A stretch of DNA of 64,000 nt, from contig CM055105.1 of assembly GCA_029204225.1 (NCBI GenBank), positions 9,335,744 to 9,399,743 on the forward strand. The letters are read 5' to 3'. The notes below the pieces were generated by a model. It was not told the origin of the DNA. It saw nothing but the letters and a program-made list of their open reading frames with translations, and searched no databases. The position numbers and the translations under genes are program-made. This DNA is from Diphasiastrum complanatum. Taxonomy: Eukaryota; Streptophyta; Lycopodiopsida; Lycopodiales; Lycopodiaceae. Shown piece by piece: positions 43,332-54,494 of the stretch; within the stretch, counting starts at the first letter, position 1, and the number at the start of each line of letters is the position of its first letter.

Positions 43332-43700
43332 TCCTCCCCTCGTTTGAGAAAGCTGATGTCCTCATCAGGGCCAAACTAGAACCTACTAAGACTCATGGCA
43401 CAGGCTTAATTCACTGGCCAAACTTTATTCACAAATACAAGGGCACGGGCTTGATTCACCGGCCTAAGAAGACCAACTTATAAAGAAAAATAAAACATTG
43501 TGTTTGCACTTAGCACAGGAAAAGTGTGGATCTAGTTCACTTATGTAAAACCTGTGTAAAGCTGCTGCATTTAGATAGTAGATTGAGGCTCACCCCTTCT
43601 ATGAATAGGCGGCTTGCTTTATTAACATGGAAGGAAAAGGCACCTGCGGGCTCCCTTGAGCCGAAGATATGTCGTTTTGTCGCACGTTTGAATGAGTCCC
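43332..43700 (-). other. Gypsy 3' internal remnant, pol deleted
   Basis: Between the end of the gag frame and the polypurine tract there is only about 370 bp without a recognisable pol domain. The short stretch FLKRGEDV-like next to the tract could be the old pol end. Protease, RT, RNase H and integrase are therefore missing from this element. Confidence 0.45.
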
Positions 43701-44640
43701 CTAGGACTTTAGATTTTTCATTTGGTCACCCAAGTTGAGCTCCTGGAGTTCTGCATCGGCACTTGGATCCATCTTTGATGTAGAAGCTGCAGACAATGTT
43801 GGCCCCATTTGATCCCGTGTCATCTGGATTGTCTCTGCTGGCTGTCCTTCATTCAAGAGGTGAATGAGATTGGGAGGGATGACTGGCTCAGGTTTAGTTG
43901 TGTTGTTACCCCCTATTTGTTGTAAGGCATTCAGGTCGGACTCCGTCAAATCCGGCTCTGGGTCTTCTTCGTCATCACGTTCACCATCTTCTTGATCGAA
44001 TGCCTCTCTTTCCATCTTATCAAATATCTCGGTCGCTACCATGATTTGTTTGTTCAACGGCTTGGGGCATGACCTCCAAGAGTGACCTTGCTATTGACAG
44101 TTAAAGCAGCGCATGGAACTGCCCACCGTTGGTGAGCTATTGTTGTGACTAGCTGAAGGTCCATCATTGTTCCTTCTCTGAAAAGTGTTCCCTCCACTAA
44201 TGCCTTGGTTGCCAAACCATGTTTTTGCTGGGAATCTATGGTTGCCATTTAAAGTTGAGTCCCCTCTTGAAAAGAAACTCGGACTCGGTCTAAATCCACT
44301 AAATACTGCGGTCTCATAATCGCAAACCATTTCAGCCGCCCAAATAGTTGAGTTGAAGTCATTGGGCATGTAGTTGTCTATTGCTCGTTGAGTCCAAGAC
44401 TGCATTCCAGACAAGAGATAGTGGGTCTTGTCAGCCTCGAACATATCTTCAATAACCCATACACTCTGTTTGAATTTATTTAGATACTCTCGCAATGAAC
44501 CTTTCTGCTTGAGTCCTGATAATTCTGCCCTCAAGCTTGTCAGAAATGGTGAACTCCTGCAACTTTGCCGCGACGCGAAACGAAGCGACATGAGCTTGCC
44601 CTTAGAGACAACCTGAAAAGATTTTCTAGCACTGAAAGTT
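43701..44640 (-). pseudogene. Gypsy gag with zinc knuckle
   Basis: The minus frame 44924-44091 has the retrotransposon gag core: LKQKGSLREYLNKFKQSVWV, FEADKTHYLLSGMQSWTQRA, STIWAAEMVCDYE. A Phe/Arg/Ser-rich linker follows, then the knuckle C-F-N-C-Q-stop-Q-G-H-S-W-R-S-C, broken by one TAG. The frame resumes (43701-44057) with an acidic C-terminal part (EEDPEPDLTESDLNALQQIG). A 52-bp piece of copia LTR interrupts it at 44538-44589. Confidence 0.82.
44538..44589 (+). repeat. 52-bp copia LTR end inside gypsy gag
   Basis: TGTCAGAAATGGTGAACTCC and the next 32 bases match the 3'-LTR start (minus orientation) of the copia at 12121-17468 almost base for base. AGCTTG words lie just before and just after it. 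It is too short to be an element and looks like filler DNA or the scar of an aborted integration. Confidence 0.8.
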
Positions 44641-44714
44641 ATCTTTTGGCCACTTACAGCCCTGAGACTTGTGGTTTGGTGCAAATAGGAGAGGAGAGCA
44701 GACGCAAGAGCAAT

Positions 44715-44805
44715 GGCACACAAGAGGAGAGCAGGTGCAAGGAGTGATGGCACACAAGAGGAGAGCAGGTGCAAGGAGTGATGGCACACAAGAGGAGAGC
44801 ATGTG
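44715..44805. repeat. 34-bp tandem repeat, about 2.7 copies
   Basis: The unit GGCACACAAGAGGAGAGCAG plus GTGCAAGGAGTGAT starts at 44715, 44749 and 44783. It lies just upstream, in minus sense, of the gypsy gag and encodes only low-complexity sequence. Confidence 0.92.
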
Positions 44806-44929
44806 CGTAGGAGGAGCGAGATGGGAGAAAGGGAGGGCGGTTTGCGAGAATCTATGTGAGCGAGGGAGGACAAATGTCGAACCAATATTAAATTCCGGCC
44901 GACTACATTTAAGAATGGGGCCACGTATT

Positions 44930-45475
44930 ACAAAGAAGATGCAACACGTGGCCCTGAGACTCGAGTGACTCTCACATGTGGCTCAGGGCCTCTCTATGTG
45001 GAGGCTTCCTCTCACATGTGGCAGGTAGTGAGAGGCAGGTAGAGAGCCTGGTGTCACGTTCATTTTGGATCTCATCCGGGATGGGGCAGTATGAGCACTG
45101 CTCATGCTGGATGAGCTAAATCTCTATTCCAAAATAAGCGTGGAGCGCCACGATGAGATGCAACCTTGGGTCTAATTTACCTCATAGCATAGTTCCTACC
45201 CTAGGTCTAATTTGCCTCATAGCATAGAGTTGGAGGGCTCGTCGGGAATCGCGTGGGCAAAAAATGAAAATAGTTCATTTCTGGAGGCTCATCCGCGATG
45301 GGATCATGTGGCACCCATGTGTGTGAGAGAGAGAGATAGAGAGAGAGAGAAGCGCGCGCTAGCTGTTTGAGCATCGCCGGAAGGGAAAGCTTTTTTATTT
45401 ATTTTTTGTCGAGGGCAATTGTTTGGAGCTGACCCAGTTTCGAAACTGTATTCATGTCCTTGGAAAACAGTAAGA
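44930..45475. promoter_or_regulatory. Putative VPS35L promoter/5' region
   Basis: No transposon protein is seen here. There are CACATGTGGC-type short repeats (44940-45020), a doubled GGTCTAATTT(A/G)CCTCATAGCATAG (45169-45224) and a GA tract (45322-45350), followed by the first VPS35L exon at 45476. No convincing TATA box is seen. The promoter is inferred only from position. Confidence 0.35.
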
Positions 45476-45643
45476 ATGCAGATCAATACGAGAAATTATG
45501 CAGCGGAGGCAGCTGCAGCCACATTGCCTCGAGAACCCTGTAACGGGCATCCCTTCAGCAGCTTCGTAGCTCATGGGCAGAAGGGATCTTCATCCGGAGG
45601 AGGCAAACACCCCCCCACTCTCAACAAATTCTCCTCACATGAA
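45476..45643 (+). CDS. VPS35L: VPS35L exon 1 (N-terminus)
   Basis: VPS35L is the VPS35-like scaffold subunit of Retriever, which works with the Commander/CCC complex to recycle cargo from endosomes. This exon gives 56 codons from ATG 45476 to a GTGAGT donor. The RNYAAEAA..LPRE..HPF pattern near the start matches the N-terminal signature of the family (RNY.AE..HPL). The remaining Ser/Gly/Lys-rich part is expected to be variable. The frame is open further upstream without another ATG in good context. The exon ends in phase 0, matching exon 2. Intron 1 is 6,693 bp and carries transposon remnants. Confidence 0.68.
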
Positions 45644-48480
45644 GTGAGTGATCCCTATATCTTTCTCACATTGATTTTACGTCTGATTTCATCCTAGTGT
45701 CATCTATCCTCAATGATTTAAATTTAGTACAATAGCACAGAAATTTGAAAATCTCAATGAACATCACAGAATCACTAGTTGATTTATTCTTGGAAAATAT
45801 CAATCACGAAATGATGTCAATGGAATGACACACCTGCTTGGCAAGCTCTCATGTGAAATAGATGGCGCATAGACCATGCGATTCTTTACCTCACAGGAGG
45901 ATATGGAAATAAATTCCAGTTTACAAAGAAATACAATCAAGCCAAATATGGGAACACCCACGAGTTCCGGCCTTATAGGCTCCATGATGCTTACTACTCA
46001 TTTTTTCATTGTATTTTGGAGCGAGCTACGTTAACTAGCAAAATCTACAAAGATTCAAACCTTCCATCAAAACTCTCATGCGGACGGCCAATGAATTACT
46101 GACAACTAGTACTTGAAGGTCAGCGTGCTATGTGGCAGCCAATCATTGAGTGTTCACATCTTAATTTTACTGAAAGTCTAGTCTTTTAGAAACTTTCAAA
46201 GGAAAAAGTAACTGCAACAAATAAACTTGACCTGTGGCATTTGCCCTGGTCTGGATGTTGCCCTCAAGCTCTCGCCCTCCCATCTAGGGCCAGGGCTTGA
46301 CCAACACGTAATGCCAATTACTCATATTTTCTTTGTATTCTGCAGCCACTTCAAACAGCCTAACTGAAGTTTGTGTGCCAAAAACTAACACTTTTTACCA
46401 AAACTTGCATGTGGACAACCGACAAGGGAGTGATGCTGCCAAAATATTTAAGTGGACAACTAATGACCGACTACCACATAGCAATGGACCTTCCAACATA
46501 TGATATGAGCCAATCATTTGCTTTCCTAGGTTTAGTTCTCTTAAAACGTCCATGAAAAGAATTATCCATAAAAAAAGTGTAGGGAAAATTCCAACCTCAA
46601 GGGCCTTCCCCTGTGTTTGGGCAAAAGCCTTTGTTGGGGATAAGGCTCTTGAGCTTGGCGGCCCCCCCAACCCTCCTTGTTCGACTAAATTGGTAAGTAG
46701 TGTTAACGAGCTAGTGTAGTCCAATAGCCATCCAGCCCTACTTGGGGACCTTAAAGTTGACAAGTTCCTTTAGGTACTCATAGGCATTTTTCATAATTTC
46801 TATTGATGAAATTTTTTTATGCCGCATGCCTCTGCTGACATTCAAAATTTCTTTACTTAAGCATTTTTGGCCAAAAAAATGGAAGGGTTGGATTTGGCAA
46901 TTATTGTATTGGGTAACCTTGATTATTAAATGAGCAAAAGAGTCCATTTGTAGTAGGAGTTATGGATTAGAGAATTTTGTAGTTTAATTAAGCTAATGAA
47001 GCATTTCTTAAGGAACTCTATCCTATAGTTTCTTCAAAAGATGGTGAATGGAAGTGGCCACATTATTGGATAATAAAGAGATTAGCCCTAATAAAGTGGC
47101 AAGACTTAATGCAAAGAATATTACCCTTTCACTTCTTCAACAACATTGTCTAATCTACAAAAATTTTTCATTCAATAATCTAAGTAGAGCATCTTTGCAA
47201 ATGTTTGGTTTTTCTGGTTCAACTTTTCCTAGTCGAAATGGAATTCAACCTAGCTCTTTGGACAACTGCACTCTTTGGACAATTGCAGTAATTAGGACAA
47301 TGAAATTATTGTGGTGAATGTGGATAACAAAGTGCATGATAACGTCATGTATCATTACAACTTTAGGATGAATCAATCATCTAATTTTCTTGTTTGTTGC
47401 CCTTCATTCAAAAATCTCTCAATACAAAAAGAATATTTTGTATTGATGGCCATAGTTTAAGCATTATCAATAGGTTCTTCTAAATAAACACAAAATTCTT
47501 GCTCATGTTTTTTGAATCTTATACTACAAAAGATATAGCATTATCACCACTCAATACAAGGTATTGTAGGCTTTAATTTGTTAAGAGACATTATATACTT
47601 TTGAATAAAACTTTCAGAATGGGTATTGGCAAATAAAACTCTTCATTGAACCTTTTCAAATTGGACTCCATCTTCCATAACAAATAGAACCTCAATCTCC
47701 AATAACAAGAAGGTGAGCACTACATGAAACCAGATTTTGTGTTTTAGCTCCAGAATCCTATCAAACTTGCTTTCTCAATAGTTTTGAAATTGAGCACTTC
47801 TTTAAATGGCATTGAGCCTTAAATGCTCATAAAAGTAGTCCATGGTGTTGGAGCTTGACGACACTTACACAAGAAATTATTGCCCATTTGGAGTAGAATA
47901 TTTTTCATAAGGAGTAATTTGTTCTTGACCATGTTTTATAGTTGCATTGGTGCTAAAAACAAGAAATCGTTCTTGCCAATACTACGTCAAACCTCTCAAG
48001 TCTCCCAAAGATGTATGTATTTTGCATTCATTTTCCAAGGATTTGACAAATAAACTCCCAAGTCAAGCATATGTACTTGTGCATATTTTCTGTGAATCGA
48101 CATGTCATCATTTCCTTAGTGCTCTCCAACCCATTGCTTATTAACATCCATAGAAACATGGCATTCCAGAACACCTTGTTCCAGAATCCAGCAATGTTCC
48201 AGATCGGAACACTACACACATACACACACACACACACACACACATATATATGTATGTGTAAATGTGTGTCTGTGTGTGTATTTTTTCATGTATATGTTAG
48301 GGTGGAAACAACAGTTTAAGGCTGTAAAACTCATTGCAATTTGCTGTGAATGAAGAATCCATATTATATCAGAATAGCCACTATAGGGATTCCGAAACTC
48401 CAAAAAATCAGAGAAATGTAATAAACTACCATGATCCATGAAAAAACGGACATAGAGGCTAGCATCTAAAGAATTTTAAA
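45644..48480 (+). other. VPS35L intron 1, left part, no gene
   Basis: AT-rich sequence with no recognisable protein. Frames such as 46395-46763 (minus) and 47048-47317 (plus) have no identifiable domain. A compound CA/TA/TG repeat at 48205-48280 is the only evident repeat. Confidence 0.5.
48205..48280. repeat. Compound microsatellite CA/TA/TG
   Basis: ACACACATACACACACACAC runs into ATATATATGTATGTG and TGTGTGTCTGTGTGTGT. It can fold on itself because the CA and TG parts are complementary. It lies in intron 1. Confidence 0.92.
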
Positions 48481-48489
48481 CTTTAACAA

Positions 48490-48880
48490 ACTTTAGCCAT
48501 GACACATACTAAACAGGTAATGGCTGCCTCTACCGATGAAGTTCGTGATGACTTTGTCACTGATGGACTAGGCCATGATGTCCCTGTTGTTGTTGTTCTT
48601 GATGGAGGCCGTGATGCGTCTGCTATTGATGAACTAGGCTGTGATGGCCCTAATGCAATGCCCATGGTCTGCCCATCTAGCCTAGTCAAACCAAGCAAAT
48701 GCGATTTGATCCTCATTGTTGTGCTGCAAAAGGTACCACCGCAAAACAAGCAATCCCATTTGCGTGAACCTAAACCTGCAAAAACTACGGTGTCTCCCTC
48801 CAAGAGATCCACCTTTGCCCAAACACGCCTTGTCTTGCCACATGCATGGCTATAGAAACCCTCAAGATGCTATAAAAAAG
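48490..48880 (-). pseudogene. BED zinc-finger remnant (hAT-like)
   Basis: The minus strand reads GSRKWDCLFCGGTFC, then MRIKSHLLGLTRL: W-x-C-x2-C-x3-F followed by R-I-K-x-H-L. This is the plant BED-type zinc finger (W.C..C...F....RIK.HL) found at the N-terminus of hAT transposases and domesticated relatives. Downstream residues are a Ser/Thr/Pro-rich linker. No hAT catalytic or dimerisation region follows, so only the DNA-binding exon survives. Confidence 0.6.
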
Positions 48881-49032
48881 GTCAAAAACTATTCTATAGG
48901 GGCTTTTGGTTACTGAACCAGTGGGGCCTAGTGCTTGTGCTAGTGAGGCCATACCAAGTGGCAAAGTCAAAAGCAGGAGTTGAAGGGTTGCCTTGAAGTG
49001 GCCACATACCCTAGTTTGGGGTCAAACCCTAG

Positions 49033-50520
49033 TTGTTGGAAGTTGTTTCTTTTCTGATCTTTTTCAGGTTGAGCTTTTGTTTGAGCACAGATTATAGCAT
49101 GGCACAAATTATCATTCAGAGTACATCAGTTGCTGCTCCTCTTGCTCCATCCATGGGTCCTCTTCCTCAGGTGATTTCTAACTTATTGCATCGGTATTCT
49201 TTTGTCTTTTCAGAACCTACGTCTCTGCCACCATTACGAGATGTCACCCACCACATTGCTCTTATTCCTGGTGCTACCCCACCCTCTCGTGCTCCATATC
49301 GTATGTCTAAAGTTGAACATGATGAGGTTCAACTCCGTTATCTCCGTTATCTTTTTTCTCAACGTGATCTTAGTGATCGTCAATATCGTTGGTTACAAGT
49401 TTTGCAATCTTTTCATTTTGATATTTTGTATCGTCCAGGCAAGGCAAACACGGTAGCTGATGCTTTATCTCGTCTTCCTGCATTGTTACATAGTATTGTT
49501 GCTTCAATACCTTCTTGGTTTGATGATTTACCGGCCGCATATTTGTCTTGTTCTGACTTTTCTGATGTTTATCGTTCTCGTCCCCTTTCGTCTTCTCGAA
49601 GTTCCAGGTTTATACTGTTGTTAATGATCGTTTATACCAATATGGTGCTTTATGTATTCCCAGTTCTCTTTCCATTCGTCCTCGGTTGTTGTCTGATGCT
49701 CAGGCTTCCCCTATTGGTGGCCATTTTGGTTTTCAGAAGTCTTATGCAGGTCTGAGCTGGCCCATCTTATTCGTGATTGTCCTTTTTGTGCCCATAATAA
49801 ATATTCCTGTGCTAAGTCCGCTGGTTTGCTCCAGAGTTGCCCCATTCCTCATCGCCAGTGGACAAATATTTCTATGGACTTTATCCTTGGTCTTCCTCAT
49901 ACCCGCCGTGGTCATGACTCTAATATGGTGGTGGTTGATCGGTTTTCGAAACAGGCACACTTTATACCGGTCCACAGTACTATTACAGCTGAGTAGTGCG
50001 CACTTCTTTTTCTATTAGAGATTTTTCGCCTGCATGGTATGCCATGTACTATCCTATTTGATCGGGATAGTAAGTTTACATCTACATTCTGGACAGAGCT
50101 TATGCGTATTTTGGATGTACAGCTTCTGATGGGTACTGCTTATCGTTCTATTGCTAATGGGAAGACTAAGGCCCTTAATCGGATCCTTGAGGATTATCTT
50201 CGACACCTTGTTTCTCCTTCAGGGAAGGATTGGGATCAACATTTATGTTTGGCAGAAGTTGCCATCCATCAGGTTCGCCTTCAGCATAGTCGACGTCGCA
50301 GGCAGGTTCAGTTTTTGGTACAGTGGGATGGTCGCTTGAGGAGGCCACTTGGGAGCCTATTGATATCTTTTCCCTATTTCATGATTCGGCTAGCTATGAC
50401 TATTCTTTTTTGTTGTTGTAGTATTTGCTTGCTACTTACTTTACACAATTATGATACTTTTGGGGTATCTGTTGTGACGACTTATGTCCTCTCCATTAGT
50501 ATTTCCATTAGTTCGTGATT
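49033..50520 (+). pseudogene. Gypsy chromovirus pol remnant
   Basis: Plus strand. The RT start FVFSEPTSLPPLRDVTHHIA/LIPGATPPSRAPYRMS is joined at about 49350 to the RNase H end (LQSFHFDILYRPGKANTVAD ALSRLP), deleting most of RT and RNase H. Integrase follows in shifting frames: SDAQASPIGGHFGFQKSYA, CPFCAHNKYSCAKS, HRQWTNISMDFILGLPHTRR, then FDRDSKFTSTFWTELM. The DDE glutamate region reads NGKTKALNRILEDYL. A chromodomain (VQFLVQWDG, then EEATWEPIDIF after a frameshift) is at 50290-50370. It sits in VPS35L intron 1 in the sense orientation. Confidence 0.85.
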
Positions 50521-50589
50521 GTTCAATATTTAGCATGCTTACATTATTGTTTTAGATAGTCATCATGCTTGCTAGCCGGTGGAGGGCTT

Positions 50590-50970
50590 TGTTTTCTACA
50601 GGGGAGAGTTATGGACTTGGCTCGTTACATTCGCCGCGTCCATTTTTTTATTCGTTATTATGCATAAGCAGGCCTAAGGGTCCTTTTTATTCATATACTG
50701 GCCTTGGGCCCTATTTGGTCATATTTTTAGGACTTGGTCACGTTGATTTGAAGTGGGGGTCCTCCTATTATAAAGGCACACTTTTTTCCTTCAAAATCCT
50801 ATTCCCTCTCTTTTTTGAATCCTCTATTTGATTCAGGGAGAGGGTATATATGGGGCAGCATTGCATTCCTTTATTCAGTTTATGATGGTTGCTCCTCTTT
50901 AGCCTCCTTAAGCATTCTCTCTTCTTGCTTTCTAGCTTAAGTCCTGCTTTCTAGCATAGCTCGTGAATCT
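50590..50970 (+). repeat. Probable gypsy 3' LTR piece
   Basis: Downstream of the chromodomain there is a purine tract (ACAGGGGAGAG, 50598-50608). After it comes a segment with TATA-like CCTATTATAAAGGC (50765) and pyrimidine-rich leader sequence. No second copy exists in the window to confirm the LTR. Confidence 0.4.
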
Positions 50971-52336
50971 TAGCTTGGAACTCTCCCCCTCTCTCTCTTA
51001 AGAATGCGGGTTTTTTTTGGCTTTTTGGGCCTTTTTTTGGCTTTGTTTTTGGGCTGTTTTTGGGGGTGGGTAGTAAAAACAAAAGCCATTAATTAATTAG
51101 TTAAATAAATGCTATGGTCCTCCCCAAAAAAAATAACTAAACTTCCTAAACAATTATGGTTTTTTTTGGCCCTTTTCTGGCCTGTATTTGGGGGTGGAAA
51201 ACTAAGAAAAAAAATTAATTAATTAATTAATTAATTAACTAGTATGTCTCCACGGTTCACCCTTAAATTTTTAATTTTGATATATTGTTCAGTAATGGAA
51301 AAGTCTTAGACTTTTGTATTTGTGACTCCCTTGACAACAGAAGTCTCTATCTACAAAGATAGTCCTTAATGTAACCTTTGACTCTTGGTTGTAGAGTCCC
51401 ATGCCATTACTACATATCATTTAAGACCCCTGCTGTCATTTTTAGGGAATTGACATTTGGGCCTTGGTAGGGAGGAGTTTGATTCTTAGCTCCACTTGTA
51501 TTTGATAAGCTAATGTGCAGGAGCTGTCACAGTCATTATTATTGCACCATTTCAGTGTGCTTTTCTTGCTGACTGGGTGCTACAAAAATTCTACTTTCTA
51601 CATTTGGACTTTTTAAAAAACAAAATTACTTATACATTTTGCATTTCTAACATCCAATCTGCCCCTAGTCTCTTGTCATTCTATATTAGTAGATTAGAAT
51701 ATCAAACTAGTGGATGCGCTGTTTCTAGGTAGCTTATGCCTGCAAAGTTAATTATGGGACAGTGAACCCTTAGTCATTGCCCTTACATGTAGCAGCATGG
51801 ATCAGGTCCAGATCCACAAGCTGATGATTGATTTAGTAGGTGTCATGCCATCACTGTGCTATATAGTTTGGTGTTTTCTATGAAGGCATTTCTGCAATAG
51901 ACTCTATCTGTTTGTCCACCAACTGCAGATTGTTGTTTGATATCTCCTTTCCTCAACCTAAGCCTGGAGTTTGATTTCACTCTGACACACAATATTAAAG
52001 AAATAATCCACATCTGTTTTACGTATAGTTTCTCATTGACCAGTTAGAAACAAGATAATCTATGCAAGAGCTTTCTTGAATCAACGTGCTATGAGGAATT
52101 TAACATGTAGTTTACAATGCAGATCCAATTAGGAAGAGCCCCCCTTTCTTTAACTGTAGAATTGCAGTATCTAGAAGTAGCTTATTAGTGTAAGTGTTTT
52201 CTAGACCATAAACATTTATGATTCACCATAAATGTTTATGGTGAATCATCTGGCTAAATGTTTAGGCATACATAGGTGCAAAAATTTCTCACTATGGGTT
52301 ATTGATTTTGAGATAGGTGTAATCTTCTTGTGAAAG
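50970..52336 (+). other. VPS35L intron 1, right part, no gene
   Basis: T- and G-rich imperfect repeats (GGCTTTTTGGGCC words, 51010-51070 and 51160-51200), a TTAA run (51215-51238) and an inverted repeat at 52206-52247. No coding signal. Confidence 0.5.
52206..52247. repeat. Overlapping hairpins in an intron
   Basis: GATTCACCATAAA and TTTATGGTGAATC (52220-52232 and 52235-52247) form a 13-bp stem around TG. Alternatively CCATAAACATTTAT (52206-52219) pairs with ATAAATGTTTATGG (52228-52241). The two folds exclude each other. It lies 90 bp upstream of VPS35L exon 2. Confidence 0.85.
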
Positions 52337-52567
52337 GATGAAGAGAGTGACTACAACAAACGGGCATTTGATGATCCACTAGGGGTATCATCATTGCAAC
52401 CGATAATTTCCACTGATGGAGAAATTCATCGTATGTCAAGGTCTTCAAGATTTCCCGTTCAAGGTACTGTAGACGAGCAAGCAAATGCTGCAAACAGCAG
52501 ATGGTCTGCTTATAAATCCTCTGTTATGCAAAGGTTTACCACTTCTGGTACCATAATAGTCTCGGTG
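52337..52567 (+). CDS. VPS35L: VPS35L exon 2
   Basis: After the acceptor TCTTCTTGTGAAAG there are 77 codons to a GTAAGT donor, phase 0 at both ends. They read DEESDYNKRAFDDPLGVSSL, a Ser/Arg-rich stretch, and ANSRWSAYKSSVMQRFTTSG followed by TIIVSV. The DDPL element, and the W..K...I..(Y/F)TT(S/T)..I.V segment, match the conserved N-terminal part of VPS35L between its low-complexity start and the first helices. Joined to exon 1 it gives SSHE-DEESDY. There are no stops or frameshifts. Confidence 0.75.
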
Positions 52568-53102
52568 GTAAGTGAATATCTTGAGTGAGTTCTCTCCTTC
52601 AAAGAAGCGTAGGTTTCTTTCATCTGCTTGTAAAAAATTTTTTTATCTTGAAAAGATTTTTTGTATAAAATATTCCCCAAACTATCTGAATAACCTTGGG
52701 ATTGCAAGAGCATCAGTTCCTACCTCAATATTATTGTTTGCAACTTACTAGTATCTGTTTATAGATTCCCAAAATTATTGAACTGAGATGATGGATGCAA
52801 ATTTTGAAATGCACACGTCTTTGCTGGTAAGTGTATGGCATTGTGCCATGCTTCCCGGCCTCAGTATCTTTTTTGCATATCAGTTTGAAGCTTTTTGTTA
52901 TTCTTTTACAACCAAGTGATTTTTTGCCATGTATTGCAATGGTGAAGTTCGTAGGGGAGATAAGTGTAAGTTGTATCACAGAGCTTTGACTGTCTAAACC
53001 ACATGCACCATTAACTGGAAATGGTAAGAACTCCTTGAGTCTACATCTCTGTAAATGTATGGTTGAGAACTGCATAATAATGTAGGTTTATTGTACTTGC
53101 AG

Positions 53103-53133
53103 AATTTCAACATTGTATCAAAGGAACCCAAAG
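53103..53133 (+). CDS. VPS35L: VPS35L exon 3 (31-nt microexon)
   Basis: TTATTGTACTTGCAG precedes 31 bases that encode NFNIVSKEPK plus one base, and a GTACAC donor follows. It starts in phase 0 as exon 2 requires and ends in phase 1. This resolves the phase conflict between exon 2 (phase 0) and exon 4, which needs one preceding base. The joined sequence VSV-NFNIVSKEP-KGK fills the place of the NLFMG..KGK segment of the family. Confidence 0.6.
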
Positions 53134-53472
53134 GTACACTTTGACAACTATAGTTTTCTATAAGAATGTTGTAGTGCTATATATATTGCACAGTTTGTTA
53201 TGCTCTTTTGTATAAATAGCTTCAAAGCAATGATTCTGTAAGCGAGAAATATGCTTGTCTCCTAGTAACAAGTGCTGCCACCTTGTATTCTTTCTAAGCA
53301 TACTGACAGTTGTATTATTGTGCTTTCCATAAGCAATGTTGTTTTGTAGACATTGTAGGAAAATGACATACGTCCAAGTTCAGGCAGATATAGTCATAAA
53401 CTATGCTTTTGCCATATCTACAAAACCATACCTTCGTGTCACTTTCACCATCTATGCTTGTGGTGACTTTTG
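53134..53472 (+). other. VPS35L intron 3, left edge, no gene
   Basis: Sequence between the microexon donor and the recognisable part of the gypsy LTR. It contains no frame or repeat of note. Part of it may be diverged LTR. Confidence 0.4.
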
Positions 53473-53856
53473 TAGGCAAATTGTAAATAGATTGTAATTA
53501 CTAGGACATTTGGTCCAATGTATGAGTGACACATGTCAGCCTACTCACTTGCCTATGTGTCAGGGTATTGCCAAGTGGCAAGTGTCAACTGTGCATGGAG
53601 TTCCCCATGTGTCGGCGTTAGGATGTGTCAGGGTTAAGGGATGCTTGAGGATTGTGTATAAGTGAGCTTAGAGAGAGGCATTCCTCATCACTTTCTATGC
53701 AGCAAAGGTTGGGAGGAGACAAGGCAGCTAGCTCCATAGGGTTTCATGCTTGATCATTCTATGAACTTCCTGAGAATTCAATAAAGTCTCAGATTTGTGA
53801 TTGACCAGTGTATGATATTCTGTTGCTTGTAAGTAGAGTTTAGAGAGAGTCTGACA
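53473..53856 (+). repeat. Gypsy 5' LTR, partial
   Basis: Aligns with 57440-57934: GTATGAGTGACACA, ACTCACTTGCCTATGTGTCAGG, GCCAAGTGGCAAGTGTC, GTGTATAAGTGAGC, AGAGAGGCATTCCTCATCAC, AGCAAAGGTTGGGAGGAGAC, GAGAATTCAATAA. It ends CTGACA next to a degenerate primer site. The beginning does not match the 3' LTR, so it is truncated or strongly diverged. The GTGTATAAGTGAGC part is the TATA region and TCAATAA the polyadenylation-like region. Confidence 0.8.
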
Positions 53857-53858
53857 TT

Positions 53859-53870
53859 TGGTTTCAAAGC
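53859..53870 (+). other. Degenerate primer-binding site
   Basis: TGGTTTCAAAGC, two changes from TGGTATCAGAGC, two bases after the LTR end at 53856. Confidence 0.6.
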
Positions 53871-54494
53871 AGAAGGAAGATCAGACTAAGCGTGGGTTGG
53901 AGGTCTACAAACCCTATTGAGATTTCAGATTTGGTGAAGTTGTTGTCTAGTGTCTACAACCATGTCTTATAGCCAATCACTGTGCATAAATTAATCTCAG
54001 CAATTGCTGCAACCCTGCAAAAAGTTCCAGATTCTGCAATTCTATCCCTGCAAGTAGCCGTTATCCCTGTGTGGCCCAGATTGCTGAAATTCTGTTGGAA
54101 AGGTGAAGGTAATTGTGATAAAAGTCTAGTAACAGGCCTGTCTAGGGTTTGGCGCCATTTGCACTCATTGTGGGATAGTTCCTATGTAGATGCAACCCGC
54201 AACAAGCAGGTTATATAGGAAATTTCAGATCTGGAAATTCACAGTTTATAGCCTGCTGTAGCTCTGCAGATCTTGCAATTAGTGTTTTACAGACATTGAT
54301 GCTAGAAAAAGTGTTTGTACTTGCAGCCTGCTTGATATAGCTTTCATTGCTATTTTTTTAGGTTCAAAATCAAAGCTACATTTAAAACATTCTGCAGCAG
54401 ACTTGTCCAGGATTTCGAATAACATTTGCTCTTTGGGAAAGTCCATAAAAGTGTTCTCAAGCCATCTATAGTGGGCACAATATTACCATAGTTA

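Noticed and set aside
48499-48855. 118-codon plus-strand ORF
   Set aside because: It is the antisense shadow of the BED zinc-finger frame on the minus strand.
52740-52830. Possible small exon of VPS35L ending at GCTG/GTAAGT near 52827
   Set aside because: All three frames from the plausible TTTATAG acceptor contain stops, and its phase does not connect exon 2 to exon 4, whereas the 31-nt exon at 53103 does.
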